Shown: positions 36,317 through 45,727, counted from the first letter of the stretch. The stretch is DNA of 64,000 bases from Anaerolineales bacterium (GCA_015075625.1 JABTTZ010000002.1:310001-374000); one strand, 5' to 3'. Notes: generated by a model not told the origin, from the sequence alone. Translations and numbers: made by a program.

Positions 36317-37366
36317 ATGAACACAACAAAACGTGTTTCTCTCTTTTTGACTTTGGCGTTACTGGTCACACTGGCGCTTCCATTCGTCTCGGCAAAAGCG
36401 CAGGATGGCGGTCTGCTGGCGACGGTAAAAGCACGCGGAAAAGTGATCTGCGGAGTAAATCCCGGGATTCCCGGCTTTGGCTACCTCGATAGTGCGGATA
36501 ACACCTTTAAGGGTTTTGATCCATCCTTCTGTCGAGCATTGGCGGCGGCAATCTTCGGTGATACAGAAGCCGTTGAATGGCGTCCGATTGCCCGTGCAGC
36601 GGATCGTTTCCCCTCGCTGGCGTCTGGGGATATTGATGTCCTCATTCGTAACACAACCTTCACCGCCGGACGTGATACGGCAGAAGGTGCCGACTTTGCC
36701 CCAACAACCTTCTACGACGCCTCCACCGTCCTCGTTCGCACGGCGGACAGCTTGATGACATTGGAATCGCTGAAAGACCTGACCATTTGCGCCATTAAAG
36801 GGACGACCAACGAACGTGCCATTGGCGAGGCGATGGCAGCAGCGGGCGCAACCTTTACCCTTGTGACCTATGATGATATTGACGCCGTGTTGGATGCCTT
36901 TTCCGCCAACCGCTGTGACGCTGTAACCTCGGATCGTTCGCAGCTTGCTGGCAAGCGTTCAAGCAACGCGAACGGCGGCGATTGGACGATTTGGGATGCC
37001 AACCTGACAAAAGAGCCGCTCGGTCCGGTTGTGAAGGCGGGCGATTCGCAGTGGTTGGATGTCGTCCGTTGGACGGTCTATGCGACGATCATCGCTGAAG
37101 AAAAGGGAATCACCAGCACCAATATTGATGATGTATTGGCAACGACGAAAGACCCCGAAACGCTTCGTTTGTTCGGCAAAGATGGCGAACTCTACAAGGC
37201 ACTCGGTTTGGAAGCGAATTGGGCATATAACATCATCAAGAATGTTGGGAACTACGGCGAAATCTTCGACAGCACCGTTGGCGAAGGCTCACCACTTGGG
37301 CTGCCACGTGGTCTCAACGCGCTGTGGTTGAATGGTGGGCTGCAATACGCGCCGCCTTACCGTTAA
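36317..37366 (+). CDS. aapJ: polar amino-acid ABC transporter substrate-binding protein (AapJ-like)
   Basis: 349 residues. A signal peptide (LTLALLVTLALPFVSAKA) is followed by a cluster 3 solute-binding protein: VKARGKVICGVNPGIPGFGYLD, FKGFDPSFCRALAAAIF and LASGDIDVLIRNTTFTAGRDT. The C-terminal GEGSPLGLPRGLNALWLNGGLQYAPPYR is typical of general L-amino-acid binding proteins (AapJ/BztA). GAGGGG precedes the ATG. The permeases follow after an inserted PPOX gene, and a hairpin terminator sits between. Confidence 0.9.
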   Translation: MNTTKRVSLFLTLALLVTLALPFVSAKAQDGGLLATVKARGKVICGVNPGIPGFGYLDSADNTFKGFDPSFCRALAAAIFGDTEAVEWRPIARAADRFPSLASGDIDVLIRNTTFTAGRDTAEGADFAPTTFYDASTVLVRTADSLMTLESLKDLTICAIKGTTNERAIGEAMAAAGATFTLVTYDDIDAVLDAFSANRCDAVTSDRSQLAGKRSSNANGGDWTIWDANLTKEPLGPVVKAGDSQWLDVVRWTVYATIIAEEKGITSTNIDDVLATTKDPETLRLFGKDGELYKALGLEANWAYNIIKNVGNYGEIFDSTVGEGSPLGLPRGLNALWLNGGLQYAPPYR

Positions 37367-37462
37367 GCCCTCACCTCGTTAGCCCCCCTCCCCCAACAAA
37401 AGGGTGAGAGGCGCTTCGTTCTAAGCGCTGCCGCAAGGCACACGCTCCAAATGTGTTTATGC

Positions 37463-37489
37463 GGGCGATCTGTTGTGGGTCGCCCTTTT
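37463..37489 (+). terminator. intrinsic terminator after the binding-protein gene
   Basis: GGGCGA (37463-37468) pairs with TCGCCC (37480-37485), followed by TTTT. It is a short stem that may allow read-through so that binding protein exceeds permease. Confidence 0.55.
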
Positions 37490-37498
37490 CTATAGGTT

Positions 37499-37939
37499 AT
37501 GCCGACGGTGACTGTCACTATCCCTAACGAGTTTCTCGATCTGTTTCAAAAGCGGGCGTTTGCCCATTTCGCCACAATCATGGCGGACGGCACGCCGCAG
37601 ATTACGCCTGTGTGGGTCGATTATGACGCGCCCTACATCTTGGTCAATTCGAGGATGGGGCGCACGAAAAATGCCAATGTCCTTAAGCGTCCAGCGGTGG
37701 CGTTGGAAATTAGCGATCCCGATAATCCCTATCGCTATGTGATGATTCGAGGGACAGTAATAGAGATCGTCACCCTCACGGACACAAGCCATATCGACTC
37801 GCTGGCGCTGCGTTATATTGGGCTTGCCCGCTACCCTTGGGGCGCTCCCGATGAGGTGCGGCAGTTGTTCAAAATTCGCCCGGATCATGTCGTTGCCCGT
37901 GTCGTCGTTGCCGATCCAAACAATCCCTTAGGGCATTGA
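37499..37939 (+). CDS. PPOX-family FMN/F420-binding protein
   Basis: 146 residues of split-barrel fold. It shows FAHFATIMADGTPQITPVWVDYD, ILVNSRMGRTKNANVLKRPAVAL and YVMIRGTVIEI, typical of the pyridoxamine-5'-phosphate-oxidase-like group, many of which use F420. The actual substrate is unknown. It sits between the binding protein and permeases of an amino-acid transporter, an unusual place. Only a weak AGG precedes the ATG and a terminator hairpin lies 10 bases upstream, so it may be poorly translated or start differently. Confidence 0.82.
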   Translation: MPTVTVTIPNEFLDLFQKRAFAHFATIMADGTPQITPVWVDYDAPYILVNSRMGRTKNANVLKRPAVALEISDPDNPYRYVMIRGTVIEIVTLTDTSHIDSLALRYIGLARYPWGAPDEVRQLFKIRPDHVVARVVVADPNNPLGH

Positions 37940-38000
37940 GAGGGGCATTCCCTCACAGTGCGTTCGGCTTATTATCCATTAGTCATACCGAGGAGTCCTC

Positions 38001-39197
38001 ATGTCTGACGCCTCACCGCCCGCCACCCCGTCCGCTATGGATCGTTTGCGGGCAAGCCTGTTTGATATTCGGGTTATTCGCGTTCTTATTCAAATTATCT
38101 TCTTACTTGGTGTTCTTGTAGGGGGCGCGGCGCTGATCAGCAACACGCAGCGCGGCTTGGCGCGGCTTGGGCTTGTCCCCTCGTTTGGCTTTCTCAATGC
38201 ACCCTCCAACGTCCCCATCAGTGAAGGTCCGATCCCGCACACCGCCGCTGATACTTTTGGTCACGCCTTTGTGGTGGGTATCGTCAATACCCTTCGGGCA
38301 GTTGTGGTAGGGCTTATTGGGACGACGATTCTGGGTTTGATTGTTGGCGTGGCACGGCTTTCCTCCAACTGGCTAACGCGCACCCTCTCGCTGATCTTCA
38401 TCGAGATCATGCAGAACACACCGCTTCTGTTGCAGTTGATTTTCCTCTATGCGGGGGTCTTTTTGGCACTTCCTCCGGCACGGGAATCCATTCAATTGCC
38501 GGGACCCTCCTACCTGAGTGTGCGCGGCTTGGCAACCCCCGCTCTAATCCCAACGACGAACATCACTCTTTGGACGGTGATCGTCCTCGGCGCGGTAATC
38601 CTCGGTGTGACGCTCTATCGCCGTTTACGAAAACAGGGGTTGGAAAGCGGAGCGCGTACCTATGCCTTCGAGATCGGCTTGCTCATCCCCGTGATCACGC
38701 TTCTTGTGGCGACGGCACTTTTTGCCCCCTATACGGTGAGTTACCCAGAAATTATCGGTCCGCGTTACGCGCCGGGCGCGGGGAGCGTGGTTTCCCCAGA
38801 GTATGTGGCGATTGTCGTCGGGTTGATCCTCTACACAGGAGCATATACGGCAGAGGTTGTCCGTTCGGGGATTCAGAGCGTTTCACAAGGGCAGTGGGAG
38901 GCGGCACGGTCACAAGGCTTTAGTTATTTCCAAACCCTGCGCCTGATCATCCTCCCCCAAGCGCTGCGGGTGATGATTCCCCCTCTGACAAACCAATATC
39001 TGAACCTGATCAAAAACAGCAGTCTTGCTGGCGTGGTAGGCTTTGCCGATGTTTTTGGGGTGGGAAAAACAGCCCTCGAATCGGGGCAGACCGTTCCGGT
39101 GGTGATCATCGTCATGCTCATCTACTTGGTGATGGATTTGACCACCGCGTTCGTGATGAATATCCTCAACCAGCGCGTTCAGATCAAGGCACGGTGA
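38001..39197 (+). CDS. aapQ: polar amino-acid ABC transporter permease (AapQ-like)
   Basis: 398 residues with about eight membrane helices. It has the long periplasmic insertion typical of AapQ/BztB permeases. The EAA loop EAARSQGFSYFQTLRLIILPQALRVMIPP contacts the ATPase. NTPLLLQLIFLYAGVF is the conserved entry segment. It starts with GAGGAG 5 bases upstream and pairs with the permease 7 bp downstream. Confidence 0.9.
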   Translation: MSDASPPATPSAMDRLRASLFDIRVIRVLIQIIFLLGVLVGGAALISNTQRGLARLGLVPSFGFLNAPSNVPISEGPIPHTAADTFGHAFVVGIVNTLRAVVVGLIGTTILGLIVGVARLSSNWLTRTLSLIFIEIMQNTPLLLQLIFLYAGVFLALPPARESIQLPGPSYLSVRGLATPALIPTTNITLWTVIVLGAVILGVTLYRRLRKQGLESGARTYAFEIGLLIPVITLLVATALFAPYTVSYPEIIGPRYAPGAGSVVSPEYVAIVVGLILYTGAYTAEVVRSGIQSVSQGQWEAARSQGFSYFQTLRLIILPQALRVMIPPLTNQYLNLIKNSSLAGVVGFADVFGVGKTALESGQTVPVVIIVMLIYLVMDLTTAFVMNILNQRVQIKAR

Positions 39198-39204
39198 CGG
39201 CGCT

Positions 39205-40638
39205 ATGACAACTCCTACACATCCAAACATTTCGCCAAACAATCCCCCCTCGGTGGAAGTTCCTGTCTTTGTGCAGCGTCCGGTAACGCAAACGGGCATT
39301 TTAGGCTGGATACGAAAAAACCTATTCGGCTCATGGTATGACGCCGTTCTGACGCTCATCATTGCCTATATACTACTCAGTTTTGGGCGAAATTTCCTTG
39401 ATTGGGTTGTCAATCAGGCGCGGTGGAACGTTGTCACCGATAACCTGCGCTCGTTCATGACCGGCTTATACCCTATTGATCAGGGCTGGCGGGTGGCACT
39501 GGCAATGATCACCCTCGTGACATTGGCGGGGATCAGTTGGGGCGTTTGGGGGCGAATGGTTGCCAGCATCGTGGTGACACTCGTCATTGGCGTGGTGCTG
39601 CTCGTCTTACTGCCCATGTTGAATACGGGCGGCTCGTGGGCGGATGGAGAAGGTATTGGGCGTTTCCTCGGCGGGGACATCATCGCCCTTGTCCGTGTTT
39701 TACAAGCACCACTGCTGTTGATCATCCTCTTTTTGGCGGTTGGCTACGCGGTTGGGCGCTTCGGGGTGCGGCTCAACAAGCAGCCCATTGGGCGCATCGT
39801 TCTAATTGGATGGTTCGTGGCGATTCCGTTATCCTTCGTCTTGGTGCGGGGGTTAGGGGTTGGGACGCCCGTCTTGCCTTATGTCTCGCCCAATTCGTGG
39901 GGCGGGCTGCTGCTCACCTTTATGCTGGCGTTTGTGGCGATCACCGCCTGTTTCCCCCTGGGAATACTTTTAGCATTGGGGCGGGCATCGGGGTTGGGGG
40001 CGCGAAAACGCCCCTTTAAGGGTGGGCGCTGGTGGTGGTTAAATCCGCTGCAATGGGTGAACGCTTTGCGCGGATGGTGGTCATCGTTGGGGACGCTCCC
40101 CATCATCAAATTAGCCTGCACGGTATTCATTGAGTTCATGCGCGGTGTCCCATTAGTGACAGTTTTCTTCACCGCCAATGTCATTGTCCCCCTCGCGCTT
40201 GGGGGGGATATTCAGGTTGATAATGTCGTGCGGGCGATGGTTGCCCTAACGCTCTTTGAAGCGGCATATGTGGCGGAGATTGTACGCGGCGGGTTGCAGG
40301 CAGTCCCGCCAGGGCAGTTGGAGGCGGCGCGGGCAATCGGGCTGAATCCGATTCAGGCGACGCTGTTTATCATCCTTCCGCAAGCCATCCGCACGGTGAT
40401 CCCGACCCTTGTCGGGCAGTTTATCAGCCTTTTTAAAGACACCTCCTTAGCGGTGATTATTGGGCTGCTAGAATTGATTGGGACAGCGCAGAGTATTTAC
40501 GCTCGTCAAGAGTTCAACGCCCAACGCCGTGAGGTGCTGGTCTTTATTGCACTGGTCTACTTTGTGTTCAGTTACGGCATGTCCTACGCGGCGCGGCAGT
40601 TGGAGCGGCAGGGATCGGGAAAGGCAAAACGAACCTAA
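39205..40638 (+). CDS. aapM: polar amino-acid ABC transporter permease (AapM-like)
   Basis: 477 residues, longer than usual permeases. The extra N-terminal helices are those of AapM/BztC. It has FMRGVPLVTVFFTANVIVP and the EAA loop EAARAIGLNPIQATLFIILPQAIRTVIP. It forms a heterodimeric channel with the upstream permease. The ATPase (aapP/bztD), normally the next gene, is absent; downstream is a convergent ParB-like gene. The transporter must borrow an ATPase encoded elsewhere. Confidence 0.9.
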   Translation: MTTPTHPNISPNNPPSVEVPVFVQRPVTQTGILGWIRKNLFGSWYDAVLTLIIAYILLSFGRNFLDWVVNQARWNVVTDNLRSFMTGLYPIDQGWRVALAMITLVTLAGISWGVWGRMVASIVVTLVIGVVLLVLLPMLNTGGSWADGEGIGRFLGGDIIALVRVLQAPLLLIILFLAVGYAVGRFGVRLNKQPIGRIVLIGWFVAIPLSFVLVRGLGVGTPVLPYVSPNSWGGLLLTFMLAFVAITACFPLGILLALGRASGLGARKRPFKGGRWWWLNPLQWVNALRGWWSSLGTLPIIKLACTVFIEFMRGVPLVTVFFTANVIVPLALGGDIQVDNVVRAMVALTLFEAAYVAEIVRGGLQAVPPGQLEAARAIGLNPIQATLFIILPQAIRTVIPTLVGQFISLFKDTSLAVIIGLLELIGTAQSIYARQEFNAQRREVLVFIALVYFVFSYGMSYAARQLERQGSGKAKRT

Positions 40639-40641
40639 GCG

Positions 40642-40678
40642 CCTTCCCCCTCACCCTATTTTGGGCTGAGGGGAAAGG
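40642..40678. repeat. imperfect hairpin between convergent genes
   Basis: CCTTCCCCCTCACCC pairs imperfectly with GGGCTGAGGGGAAAGG. It is a likely bidirectional terminator or family A relative. Confidence 0.45.
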
Positions 40679-40717
40679 AATCACCATAGAATTTAATACC
40701 GAAGAGAAATTCACTTG

Positions 40718-41587
40718 TCACCCGCCGGATTTTTCTAATTTCGCCAGAAAATCCTCAACGGTTTCGTCGGGGGTGGCAAAATCACCACCATACTGCAAGC
40801 GCATTGCCTCTTGGTGTTTCACCAGCCACGCATACAAATCCGCTTCTGTTCGTCCAAGAAAGTGCATCAGCATATCATGTTCGCGGATGAGCGAAACAAG
40901 CGGCATGTAAACATGGTCGTACCAACTCCCTACCGCTTCTTCCCATGTCACCGGACGATTTTGGTTCAACCCCATAAAGTAGCGGTGAACGTCGATGTGT
41001 TCTAGAATCTGGCGGTAACGATTCGGCTCACTGAGGAGTACCTCGCTGCCGGGGCGCAGTTTATCGAGGTTCGTCTTTTGAAGGAATTCGGCATAGCCTT
41101 CCTTTTGGATGAGGTCTTCAACGGTGGTCGTTTCATCCAGCGGAATCGAGGTGGGAAGTTCGGTGACAAATGCTTCAATGGTTGCTGCGCCAAGCTGCCG
41201 CGCCACCGAAACACGGTGATTGCCATCTATGACGAAATAGACATCTCCCACCTTGTAAACCTCAATAGGGGGAAAGCCTTCCATCCCCCGCGCCATCGCA
41301 TCCAAGCGCTGCCAGCGAGACTTCACAGCATTGGTGCGGGGGAGAAACGAGCGGGTGAAGTCGTTGTAACGCCCAACGCTCCCCACAATTTTATCGACAG
41401 GGATTTCCCGTAAGCCGAGGTAGCGCTCATCGCGCAGCCGTAGCCGGTTTTTCACTTCTTCAAAGCGCAAGAGGTCGATTGATTTTCCCGTTAAAACACC
41501 CCACACTTGCGCCCAAAACGCGGCTGCCCGTGCTTTTTGAAAGTCGCGGGCGGCTTGCGCGGTTAGCATTGCTGAATCGGAATCCAT
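40718..41587 (-). CDS. ParB/sulfiredoxin-like domain protein
   Basis: 289 residues. The central region has the ParB N-terminal-like (ParB/Srx) signature: LREIPVDKIVGSVGRYNDF, FPPIEVYKVGDVYFVIDGNHRVSVARQLGAATIEAFV. The GNHR motif is the nucleotide-binding equivalent of the ParB/Srx GxHR box. The flanking helical regions (1-60, 190-289) have no helix-turn-helix that I recognise. It is not a chromosome-partition ParB, and I see no parA. Function unknown; it is followed by a phosphoesterase gene 14 bp away on the same strand's downstream side. Confidence 0.72.
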   Translation of the reverse strand: MDSDSAMLTAQAARDFQKARAAAFWAQVWGVLTGKSIDLLRFEEVKNRLRLRDERYLGLREIPVDKIVGSVGRYNDFTRSFLPRTNAVKSRWQRLDAMARGMEGFPPIEVYKVGDVYFVIDGNHRVSVARQLGAATIEAFVTELPTSIPLDETTTVEDLIQKEGYAEFLQKTNLDKLRPGSEVLLSEPNRYRQILEHIDVHRYFMGLNQNRPVTWEEAVGSWYDHVYMPLVSLIREHDMLMHFLGRTEADLYAWLVKHQEAMRLQYGGDFATPDETVEDFLAKLEKSGG

Positions 41588-41601
41588 CTCAGAGTCCTTA
41601 G

Positions 41602-42213
41602 TTATTCCAACGACAGATCGAGGAATTTCACTGGATTGACGTTGATCACCTCTGTGTTATAAACACGGGTGTGCGTTGGACGGCGCGAATCTTGGGTATC
41701 AATATGCCCATGCAACATATAACGTGGCTGAAACCAACGCACAGCCAAACGCAGCCCACGAAAGCCCTTATGGGCGTGGTCGTCTAAATCATGGACGCCG
41801 CGCATCGGTGAGTGCGTGACCAAGACATCTAAGCGGCGGCGGCGTATAAGCCGGTAGAGCATCACCGAAGGGAGCAGCTTCACCACAAAGGTGAGCATTT
41901 GTTTATTCGTGTATTGAATAGGATCGCGGTTGTAACGGATGCAGCCCTCCAAACCAACAAAACTGACCCCCTTGAATCGCACCAGCCGCCGATGAAGGTT
42001 TTCCCCCCCCGGATGATCCGCTGTGTATTGTGTGTCGTGGTTGCCCCGAACAAACAGGAGTGGCACATTTAACACTGAGGTGATGTAGTCAAGGTAACTT
42101 GCAGGCATATCCCCGCAACTTACAATGGCAGCGGCGCTGCCATAGTTGCGGAGCAGGTTGTCTCCATGCTCCATAGCTCCCATAACGTTATCACTAATTG
42201 TTAAAATTTTCAT
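41602..42213 (-). CDS. metallophosphoesterase
   Basis: About 203 residues from the ATG at 42213 (MKILTISDNVMG). The calcineurin-like motifs are SCGDMPASYL, VRGNHDTQ (GNHD), LVTHSPMRGVHD and YMLHGHIDTQ (GHxD-like). The first motif is TISDN rather than SDxH, so one metal ligand may be altered. Probably a nucleotide phosphodiesterase or related hydrolase; the substrate is unknown. Confidence 0.83.
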   Translation of the reverse strand: MKILTISDNVMGAMEHGDNLLRNYGSAAAIVSCGDMPASYLDYITSVLNVPLLFVRGNHDTQYTADHPGGENLHRRLVRFKGVSFVGLEGCIRYNRDPIQYTNKQMLTFVVKLLPSVMLYRLIRRRRLDVLVTHSPMRGVHDLDDHAHKGFRGLRLAVRWFQPRYMLHGHIDTQDSRRPTHTRVYNTEVINVNPVKFLDLSLE

Positions 42214-42740
42214 GAACAGCGTGTCCAAATTTGATGAAAGTATGTTGTGTTGTATTGCACAAAACGAGAATCCATAAAAATGAATGAATGGTTTATGGTG
42301 AAACAACGAACGATTCGTTTGTCAGATGAGTAAGGCTAAGCGAAATTATACCCACAACGAGGATTTAGAGAGGGTGAGGCTGTGCGCAGCAAATGCACCG
42401 CTGCGAGATGTACAGGAGGTTTGCCCCACCCAACTAGATCACCACACAGATAGATAGGGTTTCACCCCACCCCCTGCGATCCGCCTTCGGCGGGTACCCA
42501 CTCCTCGTAAACGGAAAGGGGGTGGGGGGATTGGGGTTCTTCTAGAAATCTCTGTGGTGACGTACTACTTTGTAGAGGTGACTCTACATCGTCGCCTGCC
42601 GACCACACTCTATTCCACTAGATTCTCATGCACGCCTTGTCTTTCGCCTGATTTCGCGCTACCTTTCGAGGTTGTCTCGTTGACAGGCGCGACCTTTTCT
42701 CGGTGATAGGTTTTAGGGCAAGGGAAAGTCCAACTCTTTT
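42214..42740. other. 527-bp intergenic region before the Clp-like gene
   Basis: It contains the MITE-like element (42439-42560) and little else that is clear. A TTGACA lies at 42680-42685, with TGATAG 18 bp later as a possible -10 for the Clp-type gene. No small gene is supported, and no CIRCE heat-shock operator is seen. Confidence 0.5.
42439..42560. mobile_element. 122-bp MITE-like family A element with 13-bp inverted ends
   Basis: TCACCACACAGAT (42439-42451) is inverted as ATCTCTGTGGTGA (42548-42560), 12 of 13 positions matching. Inside are a CACCCCACCCCC arm, a CCGCCTTCGGCGG hairpin (42481-42493) and a complementary GGGGGTGGGGGG arm. The right end (CACCACAGAGATTTCTAG reversed) matches the partial copy at 3773. 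Confidence 0.6.
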
Positions 42741-44945
42741 ATGGCAACGCTCAACCCCAAACTGCTCTCGAATGATACCAACGCGGTCTTGAATGCCGCC
42801 ATTGATATTGTCAAAAGTTACAGTCGCAGCACGATCTACCCCGAAGCGGTTTTGCTCGCACTCATCCGCAGTAAAGAGACCGCCGCCCGCCGTCTTTTGG
42901 ATTACTTCCACACGCAGCGCGGCTTGGACATGGATCGCCTGGAACGTTCGGTGCGGGCAGCGGTGGAACAGCGCCGCGATATGGATGGTGACCTGATCTA
43001 CCAAGCGGCAAACGGGACAAAACTCTCGCTCAGCCGCCAGATGATTATCGCCCTTGACGAGGCGCTGAGCATTGCCCAAGCGGGAAACGAAGTCTACATT
43101 GATACCGATCACCTCTTGGCGACACTCACCGAGAGCAAGATCAGCACCGGTGGACTGCTGCGCGGGTTCGGCATCACGCCAAAGGCAATGACCGACCTCA
43201 TGGCGGATCGCGTCGTCTCTAAGAAGGCGACAACAGCGGGCGATGTTGTGGAACAAGTGAAAAAGGGCGATGCGCGGGCGGTCTACTTTCGCAAGGCGCT
43301 CCTTGACGAAGTGATCAGCATGCTCTCGCAGCGCATCCGGCGCAATGTTCTGCTCATTGGCGCGGATGGCGTGGGGAAGCGCTCCCTTGTCTACAGTTTG
43401 GGGCTACTCATGGCAGAGGGGAAGGGTCCCGTTGGGCTGACGAAGTTGGTCACTGTTGAGGAAGGCGCGCTGCTCGATAACGCCTCCGGCGCAATCACCA
43501 GCGGAATTGCTCAAGCGAAGGGCGGGATTTTATTCATCCCCCGCATCGAACGCTTTTTTGGCGGTCCGGTGAAGGCGGAATTCCCAAAGGCAACGCCCCT
43601 AATTCAAAAAGCGATCCTCGGCAGCGATCCGGTGATCATTGGGACGGCGACACAGGCGGATTATGATGAGCGCCTTGTCAATGCCAGCGGGTTTGGCGAT
43701 CATGTCCAGTTTTTGCGCATCCCCGAACCAAGCGAGGACGAAGCGGCGGAAATTTTGAAGGTAATCGCCCCTCACATTGCCTCCGATTACAAAGTGGGCA
43801 TTATGGACGAGGCGATCAAGATGGCGGTGAAGCTGGCTAAGCGCTATATGAGTCCCGGTGTGCCGCTGCCCCGCAGCGCCGAGCATCTCCTCCATCGCGC
43901 CGCCGCGATGGTCAACGTCAGCCGTCACGGGGGGGAGGATGCGGGCGAGAAAAAAACCGCTGTCGATGGCGAAGATGTGACCCTTGCCGCCGCCCAGATC
44001 ACGGGGATTCCGGTGGCGAAGTTAGGGCAGGACGAACGCACTCGCTATGCCAGCATGGTCGAACACATTCACGAGCGGATCATCGGACAGGAAGAAGCCG
44101 TCCTCGCCGTCAGTCGGGCGGTCAAGACGGCGCGGGTGGGCTTGAAAGACCCTAAACGCCCGATTGGGTCGTTCATGTTTTTGGGACCAACGGGCGTGGG
44201 CAAAACGGAATTGGCAAAGGCGCTCTCCGAATTTATGTTCAACAGCGAGGACGCCTTGCTGGAAATTGACATGTCCGAATACATGGACGAGAGCGCGGTG
44301 AATAAGCTGATTGGTGCGCCGCCGGGCTATGTGGGCTTCGAGGGTGGCGGGCAGCTTACAGATCGCGTCCGCTTGCAGCCGTATACCGTCGTCCTCTTTG
44401 ACGAGGTGGAAAAGGCAAACCCGCGTGTCATGGATGTTCTCTTGCAGGTGATGGAGGCGGGGCGGCTAACGGACGGGCAGGGGCGTCCGGCAAATTTCAG
44501 TGAGACGGTGATTATCCTTACCAGCAACTTGGGACACGAGTATTTGCAGGATACGACGATCACCGAGGAAGACCGCGAGGGCGTCATGGAGGAAGTGCGC
44601 GGGTTCTTCCGCCCCGAATTCCTCAACCGTCTTGACGAGATTGTGATCTTCAGCCCGCTGAACGAGACGGAACTTCGCCAGATTCTTGATTTGATGCTGA
44701 AGAAAGAGATCAAGATGGCAGGCGAGCGCGGCTTGAAGTTGGAATTCACACCCACCTCGAAGGATTGGATGATGGCGCAGAACGATCACCCCGAATGGGG
44801 GGCGCGTCCGCTGCGCCGGATTATCGCCCGTTCTGTCCGCGAACCGCTGGCAGACTTTCTGCTGACGGGCAACAGCGGCGGCGGGACGACAATCACCATC
44901 GACGGGCAGCCCGGCGCGGAGAAACTGACCTTCAAGACGGGCTAA
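42741..44945 (+). CDS. Clp/Hsp100-type AAA+ protein with inactive first ATPase module
   Basis: 734 residues. Two Clp N-domain-like helical repeats (about 1-155) precede the AAA+ modules. In the first, Walker A is GADGVGKRS (207-215), with Arg for the needed Thr/Ser, and the Walker B region reads LFIPRIERF with no DE, so it should not hydrolyse ATP. The second is intact: GPTGVGKT (482-489), pore loop GYVGFEGG, VLFDEVEKA, Arg finger RPEFLNRLDE, sensor 2 GARPLRR. No IGF/VGF ClpP-binding loop is evident between TSNLG and RPEF, so it looks like a disaggregase or remodeller. A methyltransferase and a glycosyltransferase follow closely. Confidence 0.87.
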   Translation: MATLNPKLLSNDTNAVLNAAIDIVKSYSRSTIYPEAVLLALIRSKETAARRLLDYFHTQRGLDMDRLERSVRAAVEQRRDMDGDLIYQAANGTKLSLSRQMIIALDEALSIAQAGNEVYIDTDHLLATLTESKISTGGLLRGFGITPKAMTDLMADRVVSKKATTAGDVVEQVKKGDARAVYFRKALLDEVISMLSQRIRRNVLLIGADGVGKRSLVYSLGLLMAEGKGPVGLTKLVTVEEGALLDNASGAITSGIAQAKGGILFIPRIERFFGGPVKAEFPKATPLIQKAILGSDPVIIGTATQADYDERLVNASGFGDHVQFLRIPEPSEDEAAEILKVIAPHIASDYKVGIMDEAIKMAVKLAKRYMSPGVPLPRSAEHLLHRAAAMVNVSRHGGEDAGEKKTAVDGEDVTLAAAQITGIPVAKLGQDERTRYASMVEHIHERIIGQEEAVLAVSRAVKTARVGLKDPKRPIGSFMFLGPTGVGKTELAKALSEFMFNSEDALLEIDMSEYMDESAVNKLIGAPPGYVGFEGGGQLTDRVRLQPYTVVLFDEVEKANPRVMDVLLQVMEAGRLTDGQGRPANFSETVIILTSNLGHEYLQDTTITEEDREGVMEEVRGFFRPEFLNRLDEIVIFSPLNETELRQILDLMLKKEIKMAGERGLKLEFTPTSKDWMMAQNDHPEWGARPLRRIIARSVREPLADFLLTGNSGGGTTITIDGQPGAEKLTFKTG

Positions 44946-44965
44946 GGCAAGGCGAGAACGACCCT

Positions 44966-45727
44966 GTGAATTACGACGCGCTGACCATTCACCGGATGAT
45001 CGCCAGTTGCCCACGCTGGTATCACCGTATCGAACTAGCGCCGGGGATCATCACGCCCGGCGTTCAAGATTCCCCGCGCAACCTCTCTTTTTTAGACGAG
45101 GTGGGCTTGCCACAAGATTGCAGCGGGATGCGCGTTTTGGATGTGGGCTGCCGCGACGGGTATTTCGCCTTTGAGCTAGAACGGCGCGGGGCAACCGTTG
45201 TGGGGGTGGATAACATCCCCGCTGAGGAAACGGGCTTTCCCATCGCCAGTGCTATTTTGGGGAGCAAGGTCACCTACCACGTGGAAAACGTCCACAATGT
45301 GACACCGGAAAAGTACGGGACGTTTGATCTGATCCTCTTTTTGGGAATTCTCTATCACCTCCGTAACCCGCTGCGCGTGCTGGATGTCATGCACCGCCTG
45401 ATCGCCCCGCACGGCTTGTTTTTTGTGGAGACGGAGGTAATTGATAACCGCCTCTTTCTGCCCGATGGGACGATCACCCCCATGGAGACGCTCTCCCCGA
45501 CGCTGCTGGATGTCCCCCTTTTTCAGTTCTATCCGGGTGACACACTCAACCATGACCCTACAAACGTCTGGGCGCCAAACAGCGCCGGGCTGCGGGCGAT
45601 TCTTTACGAGGCAATGTTCCCTGTCCAGAAGATGGTCGTCTTTGGCTACCGAGGGTTCAGCATGAGCCGCGTCACCTACAACAAAACGACGGAATTCTAC
45701 CGAGATTTGGATACAGGCGTGTGGTGA
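44966..45727 (+). CDS. class I SAM-dependent methyltransferase, CmoB/DUF1698-like
   Basis: 253 residues from GTG at 44966, 20 bp after the Clp-like gene. The longer frame from 44765 overlaps that gene and is not credible. SAM-binding motif VLDVGCRDGYFAFELERRGA and acidic VVGVDNI are clear. FDLILFLGILYHLRNPLRVLDVM and the later GTITPMETLSPTLLDVP resemble tRNA-wobble-uridine CmoB-like enzymes, but related family members modify sugars and lipids. The position before a glycosyltransferase, overlapping by 4 bases, favours a glycan or lipid substrate. Confidence 0.83.
   Translation: MNYDALTIHRMIASCPRWYHRIELAPGIITPGVQDSPRNLSFLDEVGLPQDCSGMRVLDVGCRDGYFAFELERRGATVVGVDNIPAEETGFPIASAILGSKVTYHVENVHNVTPEKYGTFDLILFLGILYHLRNPLRVLDVMHRLIAPHGLFFVETEVIDNRLFLPDGTITPMETLSPTLLDVPLFQFYPGDTLNHDPTNVWAPNSAGLRAILYEAMFPVQKMVVFGYRGFSMSRVTYNKTTEFYRDLDTGVW

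Noticed and set aside
40718-41587. Chromosome-partition ParB and nearby parS/origin
   Set aside because: Only the ParB/Srx-like core is shared; no parA, no helix-turn-helix and no parS palindromes or dnaA boxes are seen nearby.
42214-42740. CIRCE or other heat-shock operator before the Clp-like gene
   Set aside because: The TTAGCACTC-N9-GAGTGCTAA pattern is absent.
44765-44965. Upstream extension of the methyltransferase
   Set aside because: It is an out-of-frame reading of the Clp-like C-terminus.
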